Origin: Cryptomeria japonica
Lineage: Eukaryota; Streptophyta; Pinopsida; Cupressales; Cupressaceae
Assembly (NCBI RefSeq): GCF_030272615.1
Contig: NC_081415.1
Coordinates: 628,969,240-629,033,239 of the forward strand
DNA length: 64,000 nt
Direction: 5' to 3'
The first letter of the stretch is position 1; each line of letters begins with the position of its first letter. The notes under the pieces were generated by a model. That model was not told where the DNA came from. It did not search any database and was given only the letters and a program-made list of their open reading frames with translations. Position numbers and translations under genes: made by a program. Below are positions 58,801 to 64,000 of this stretch, in pieces.

Positions 58801-59148
58801 TTGGATCCACCGGAATTTTCATGAAAATTATGAAACCCGACATATTAATAGAACAAAATAAGACTTAGGAAAAAGGCACTAATTCAAAAATGTTATGACC
58901 CGCCAAGGCAAAGGCTTTAAAAAGGACCCCTCTCTAACGATAACCAATCCTTCCACTTAAGAAGGAAAAAGTAACAAGAAAATAGAACACAAGGATTAGA
59001 ACACAGGGATTTCAAGATGGAAAAGGTGAATTGCAAAAACCCTAAACCCTTAGACAAATAACCCTCAGAGGCAGATAGAAGCCATGAAAGCCCAAAATTC
59101 AAAGGATTAAAAAGAGAAATCACCAAAAAAAATTAAATAGTGATAATT

Positions 59149-60101
59149 GTACCAGTGAATGAACAAAATGTGGAGACACAGTCACCACTGGTCAAGGACA
59201 CCACAGAGGGAGAGAAGTTAGAAGTAGATAAGATCGAGAAGGAGAAAACGAAGAAATAAAAGGTAGAGAAAAATGATTCAAAGGAGAAGAAAATAATTGA
59301 TGATGATGATGATAACTTGGAGAGTATTAAAGGACCTATTGATATGGATAAACTGAGTTCTTCTCAATTGATGGATATTGCAACAACAATGCTATATAGA
59401 GCTCAAAAAAATAGAATAAAGGAACAACAAAGAGAGGCAGAGACAATCAAGGTTGTAGTTGATATTTTGTCTAGTCTTCTACTGGAGACTAATACTAAAA
59501 GTTTTGTCACTCCCATGACAAACTTGGACAGTTGGTTACGGATGCTAGAGATCAAGTCAAAGCTTTTGAAGATGCAACATATATATCAATTGAAAAGGAT
59601 TACAAGAAAAAAAGGACAGAAAACCTGATGTCTAAGATAGACAAAGGTAAGGTAGCACTCATAGTTAATGAAGACTTGCTGAAGAATGCACTAGAAACCA
59701 AAGGAAATATTTTGGCTACTATTTCTAAGTTTTCACTATTTTGTGCTAACTTTAAGGACAAAAGGGAAGATGCTGAGAAAGAACTTGAAATCTTGAGTGA
59801 GACATTTAGGCCACTAAATGACTCAGCTATTCTCTTTGGTAGTTCAGTTGTAGACTTACATCACAAACTTGAGATGTATGAACATGAGCAGGTAAAACGG
59901 GTTAGATCATTGAAGGAGCTCCAGACTCAACTGATTCCTAAAGTTGAAATTTTACAATGAGCATACAAAGAGTCAGAGGATATTTTGGCTACACCTGAGA
60001 TGAGCACATTTGATGCAATGGAGGAATTAGCCAAGAAGATAAAGACACATGTTGAGATTATCGACACACTGTTAGAGACATGGGATAATGATCTCAAATA
60101 G
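59149..60101 (+). pseudogene. NA1 accessory ORF, C-terminal part
   Basis: Continues the NA1 frame broken at 1708. It begins hydrophilic and acidic, with one stop near 59257, is open at 59317-59628, slips frame in the 59530-59620 overlap, and reads 59532-60101 with one stop at 59958-59960. The last 250 residues are mostly helical and charged (e.g. DAEKELEILSETFRPL, EMYEHEQVKRVRSLKELQ), a likely coiled coil like the NA2 ORF2 end. No catalytic motif. Confidence 0.6.
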
Positions 60102-60403
60102 TTGAAGTTTCATTTCAGTGATGCTTTTTCTAAAGTTGCTCTATAAAAACTTTATGACTCTTATATTTATATATGCTCTGATGCAAATTTTGATATAAAA
60201 TGTATATTTTACTTCTTTATTTGGCATTGTTGTCCAAGGGGGAGTAATAGTCAAGAGTCAATCAAAATTTTGTATGAAATGTAAAGAGGGAGTAATAGGA
60301 GTAATTGCTAATGAGGAGTACATGTCATATAGTAAATTTTTGTATTGCACACTTAGTCGACAAATTTTTCCTAAGTATTGCCATCAATGCCAAAGTGGGA
60401 GAT
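60102..60403 (+). other. NA1 3' noncoding region with polypurine tracts
   Basis: AAAGTGGGAGAT at 60392-60403 is the PPT next to the LTR. Two similar purine runs lie near 60234-60245 and 60291-60299. No gene. Confidence 0.7.
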
Positions 60404-60679
60404 TGTTGGCATTTGATCATTTGATCTAAACTGGTAATAATATTGTTACTTAAAGAAAATGGTACATGTTTGATTAGATAATTGTATGATGACTATGTTG
60501 TATGTTGTCATTGATGGAAACTATGTTTCTTTAAGTCATCTAAGTCTTACAGTTCAACTGGCAAGGCTTAACCAGTTAGCAGAGATAGTTTTTATCAGAA
60601 CCGGTATTTAGGACTTTTACAGATAAAAGACATAAAGAGTTATATTTTGACAACCAGTACAGAAAATCTATGAAGAATG
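60404..60679 (+). repeat. NA1 3' LTR, first 276 bp
   Basis: Starts TGTTGGCATTTGATC after the PPT. The remainder is separated by CoD and whatever follows, beyond the window. Confidence 0.7.
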
Positions 60680-61095
60680 TGTTAGACAGTTCAAATAACC
60701 AGAAGACAACTAAGAGGGGGGGTGAATCAGTTGTCAGAGATTACTAGAACCATTAGCAATTTAAACTTTAATACCGGAACAAAAAACATTAATACTAGAA
60801 TAATAGTTAATCCAATTAACCATAAACAATAATCATAGAATAAAAGCCATCCCCATAACACCAAGATTTATATGTGGAAAACACGATAAAGGGAAAAAAC
60901 ATGGTGGGAAGCCTACCCACAGTCAGATAATACTTCTACAGTAAGTATGTGAATTACAATTGAGGGGCCTGCACTTGTTGGAAGGCCAACAATCTAGAGC
61001 ACACTTCTCATCACAAAAGGAGCCTCACTAACTACATATAAATCTAGACTACAATCCAAAGAAGTGTTGAACAACAAAACATAGCACATCCTATG
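60680..61095 (-). repeat. CoD: copia-type LTR fragment
   Basis: Begins TGTTAGACAG on the plus strand (an LTR ending CTAACA on the minus strand). It has the G-rich tract, GTGGAAAAC, GGGAAAAAAC and TGGTGGGAAGCC, the copia U5 module in reverse. It ends abruptly at the GyE terminus, so GyE inserted in it. The rest lies outside the window. Confidence 0.65.
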
Positions 61096-61931
61096 TGTTG
61101 TCCTCAAAATTTGATTCCCTTCAATGTCCTTAAGATAATATGGTTTAAACTGGGTGCAGAGAAAACATCAAAGATGAGGAAATTCCAGAGACAACATATG
61201 ACAAGGTTTGATTAAACCTTCTACACTTCAGGCTTCCTTAGAGCCCAGGTGGGTATACCTTTGTGAATTAACTTCACACTTTTAAACAATAAACCCACAG
61301 CAAACCAGTCCAGAAAACCAGTGGATTTATTCACCTTGAAATCAACTGAAAACAAAGAATAGAAACTGTATTTAACTTCAGCATTTTTGATCAACAAAGT
61401 ATGCAATAAACAACCTCGATTAACACCGGTGCCTTATCCAAGGTTACAGAGTCACCTAAACTCAAATAAAACTCTTGAAACAATATATCTTTATGTTTCC
61501 TGTCGCCTTGGTTTCCACTAATCCTGATATATGCCTGACACATACAAGAATTCAATCATTCTAGACTAAGCTATGGTCCTCAAAATTCAAAATTCCTTCC
61601 AAAGAATTTACTGGTATGAGTGATCCCGCGTATTTAATTTCCCTCCTAAAGAGAAAAGCTAACAAACACTTATACTGAGATTGCTTTGCAATTCAATTCA
61701 AACTAAACAACCCTGGATTATTCAGAATAACGACAGTAAATAAATTTGTGAACAAACTTGAAGACAACACATAACTTTTACTCAAAACTGATGGCCTGTA
61801 TATTGATATTCATTTCAAAGACTATTACAATAAATACTGATTCTCCATTAGACTTAGAAAAGCTCAGATAAATTTCTACAGCGTTTTCTTACAAAAGTTT
61901 ATGTGATCCCTTTTCCTCTAGTCCTGGTATC

Positions 61932-61939
61932 CATTTATA
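61932..61939 (-). promoter_or_regulatory. LTR TATA box of GyE
   Basis: TATAAATG on the minus strand, with GGATACCAGGACT following as in both GyA LTRs. It lies about 95 bp downstream of the U3 gene stop. Confidence 0.55.
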
Positions 61940-62033
61940 ACAACATGGATGCACAAAGCTTTGGACTTCTCGAGGAGAGTTTGTTACAATTATTTCAAAA
62001 ATTGAAGAGATTACAATTTTTGCGCAAAAATAG

Positions 62034-64000
62034 TTATGCGCTCTTTTCAGCCTCTGCAGTTTGTTCAACGAGCTGTTCGGTTGCAATCTCTTCTATCTTT
62101 TCAGGGGCGCTCTCCAACTGCTCCGGATCATGGGTGGAATATTTAACTTCCCACTCATTATATGTCTCTTTTGTTGGCCATGAAAAATTAATCACATCAT
62201 CTTTATTTTTAGTCAACCTTTTCCAAGAATTTCTCAGTTTGTTGACTTCTGAATTAAGAAAACTATAATGTGATTTAATTTTTTCTATTTCCTGTATTGT
62301 TATAACAAAGAAAGAGGTATCATCAAGATCAATGATTCCCTTAACCCTTGCTGACAATTTGACTTCTATTTCTTTAAGCCATACTTGCTTATCTTTCAAC
62401 TGATCCAGATTGGAAAAAATTCCTGGGAGCAACTCACAAACTTGATCAGTGTATTCCTTCTTAAGCAATTTAACCCTTCTATCCACATTATCCACTTCTC
62501 TTGCCAATTGCAATAAGACCTTAGCGACATCAGAAGTGGATTTGATAATGGGATTAGCTCTTGCTTCATCAAAGAATACACACATGAACTCTAGATCTTG
62601 CTCCCTTGGTCTCCATCTGTCAAAAATGGGTGTCAAAATTGCCTTATCTCTTCTCAGCTCATTCCATATCTCCATAATCTTTCCCACATTGTTGTAGAGC
62701 AATGAGGCATTTATTGTCTCTACAAAACTGGAGATTGTGGCCCTTACTTTCTCCTTATATTTCCCTGCATACAAGGCCTGAGCCTACTTCAGGTTTTCTA
62801 ATTCTTGAGGAGTAATCTCAATCATTTGAGAGCTGGAAGGTGCTAGGGATAGTGGAAATTCGATGATAGGGCTTGTAGGTGGAGGTCTTTAAGGAGAGGA
62901 AGAAATCATTAATGTTGAAGGCTCACCTTGTTGGTGTTGTCCCATCAACTGGCTTTGCAATTTAGCAATGATGCTATCTTTACCTCTCGCCTCTTCCTTG
63001 GGATTATTGTAGGCCTTCAAAACTGTTTCCAACATAATTTGGAGGGCCTCCTTTTCTTTGGCTTCCTTTTCAGCCACTGCAACACTGAATTTTGCAGTTT
63101 CTAGCACAGTGCTAGCAGCCTCTACTACCCCTGTACTCTGCACTCTTTTTACCATCAATCCACCAAGGTGACTTGACCCTGGGGTGTCTTTACTTTTCTT
63201 GTCCTCATTTCTCTTGAGGGACCACATAACCGGTGCAGCATTATCCTTACTGAATGTAACCCCTTCCATGGGTTTAGTTTCTTTTCTTACTGCATCTAGC
63301 ACCAGAGCATCAGCAATATCCCACTCTGGTAAGATGAGCACTCCAGCTTGTGCTACTAGATCTCTTCCCTGTTCAGGAGTGATGGTTTTGAATTCTTCCA
63401 TCATCTCCTATTTTATTTCTTCCTCCACTGAGGCTGGATCTTTATCAGGCTGCTCAACCTTCCTTGTCTCACATCTAGCATTATATCTATTTATATGCTG
63501 TTTCCAAATGAACTGCATGAATGCTTCTCATGTAACAAAGTTGTCATCAGCTAAAAAGGCATTAGTTGCCTTTTTTATCTCAGGATACCACTCCTGGCCT
63601 TTAAGTTCAGTAGAGGTGGTGTCCATTTCAGCATCAATGGGCTCTTCTGGCATTCCCTCCTCCACTTCATCATAAGTGTATATGATTTCACCCAAGCTAC
63701 CCAACTGCAAGAGGTATTTGGCTACTGCTTGTTCATCTCCTATATGGATAGGGTACTGGGATGGGGAATACAAAGGTGTATCTGATTGCACTTCCTTCCC
63801 CACCCTTTGCTTCTTTGGGCTATCCTGAATGTGAATGACATCTTGTACCTTCCTCTTTCCTTTGGATGTGGAGGGCTCCCCTGTTGTAGGCACTAGCATA
63901 CTATAACCTGATTTCTTGTGCAATGTGTAATCACTAGGAGGAATTGCTTTGGTGGAAGCTGATTTGCTCAGGATCATTCTAGCCTTTTTAGGGTTACTCT
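62034..64000 (-). pseudogene. GyE U3 gene, C-terminal part
   Basis: Homologue of the GyA U3 gene and the best preserved tail of it. Open pieces are 63528-63977 (GEPSTSKGKRKVQDV, YSPSQYPIHIGDEQ), 62889-63404 (ITPEQGRDLVAQAGVLILPE, then Ala/Lys/Glu-rich coiled coil) and 62034-62774 (246 codons, mostly helical, ending TAEAEKSA). A stop near 63525, one near 63410 and one near 62785-62888 interrupt it. Conserved blocks match GyA in the same order. The start lies beyond the window. Confidence 0.65.

Larger units (their letters stand above)
1709..59148 (-). mobile_element. GyA: giant Ty3/gypsy (Tat/Ogre-like) retrotransposon with nested insertions
   Basis: The element reads right to left. Its 5' LTR is 29346-31464 plus 55110-59148, its interior 20955-29345, and its 3' LTR 1709-3771 plus 16906-20954. 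Both ends carry the gtacc duplication. Without later insertions it would be about 19.5 kb, with LTRs of about 6.1 kb, in the size range known for Ogre/Tat elements. Domain order in the interior is gag, protease, RNase H (RVT_3 type), RT, RNase H, integrase. Each LTR also carries a long gene. The outer right end reads AATT where the canonical terminus would be AACA, so it has probably mutated. All coding parts contain stops or shifts. Lineage placement rests on the extra RNase H and size, not on a phylogeny. Confidence 0.8.
55110..59148 (-). repeat. GyA 5' LTR, proximal part (U3)
   Basis: Counterpart of 16906-20954. It holds the start of the U3 gene (ATG at 57509-57511) and the U3 repeat array. 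The end at 59148 adjoins the gtacc duplication. Confidence 0.8.
61096..64000 (-). repeat. GyE: LTR of a second GyA-related gypsy element, incomplete
   Basis: Starts TGTTGTCCTC, like the TGTTGTTCTC terminus of GyA. It has the same order of parts over at least 2.9 kb: R-U5, TATA box at 61932-61939, and a U3 gene upstream. Sequence similarity to GyA is patchy in noncoding parts and clearer in the gene. It runs past the window end, so its own interior and other LTR cannot be checked here. Confidence 0.65.

Noticed and set aside
1-64000. Host genes, tRNA, rRNA, CRISPR, bacterial operons
   Set aside because: Every recognisable coding block belongs to a retroelement with defined ends; no other signal was found by reading both strands.

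Overview
This window is plant nuclear DNA built almost entirely of LTR retrotransposons nested inside one another. I see no host gene, tRNA, rRNA, CRISPR array or bacterial feature. Plant origin follows from tRNA-iMet-type primer sites (TGGTATCAGAGC), AAAGGGGGAG polypurine tracts, plant-type Ty1/copia and Ty3/gypsy domains, and very long LTRs. Depth of nesting and element size suggest a very large genome, perhaps a gymnosperm; that is inference.

Working names. NA1: plus-strand non-autonomous element, left part 1-1708, right part 59149-60679, oldest layer. GyA: giant minus-strand gypsy element (1709-59148, TSD gtacc) inserted in NA1. Inside GyA lie three insertions: GyB (minus gypsy, 3772-16900, TSD ataac), which itself carries CoA (plus copia, 10177-16868, TSD gagga); a solo LTR, sL1 (24480-25603, TSD atttg); and CoB (minus copia, 31465-55104, TSD cctta/ccttc). 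CoB carries three more: GagC (minus, gag-protease only, 35062-42928, TSD catac), NA2 (plus, non-autonomous, 43732-50316, TSD cataa) and a second solo LTR, sL2 (51768-53215, TSD aacat). At the right edge the NA1 3' LTR is cut by a minus-strand copia-type LTR fragment, CoD (60680-61095), followed by a second gypsy LTR related to GyA, called GyE (61096 to the window end).

With insertions removed, GyA is about 19.5 kb: two LTRs of about 6.1 kb around an interior of about 7.3 kb holding gag, protease, an extra RNase H, reverse transcriptase, a second RNase H and integrase. The unexpected point is that each LTR holds a gene of about 1,190 codons. A conserved TATA box lies just downstream of its stop codon, so the gene sits in U3. 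The divergent GyE LTR holds a homologue in the same place. NA1 and NA2, with copia-type ends, carry a second ORF of similar layout: a globular N-terminal part, a Lys-rich linker and a coiled-coil tail. The four elements therefore seem to share an accessory gene of unknown function.

All coding regions carry stops or frameshifts, so nothing here looks competent to move alone. The best preserved are the CoB RT/RNase H part (33423-34526), the GagC gag-protease frame (stops but no shift), the CoA gag-protease part (11291-12619) and the GyE U3-gene tail.
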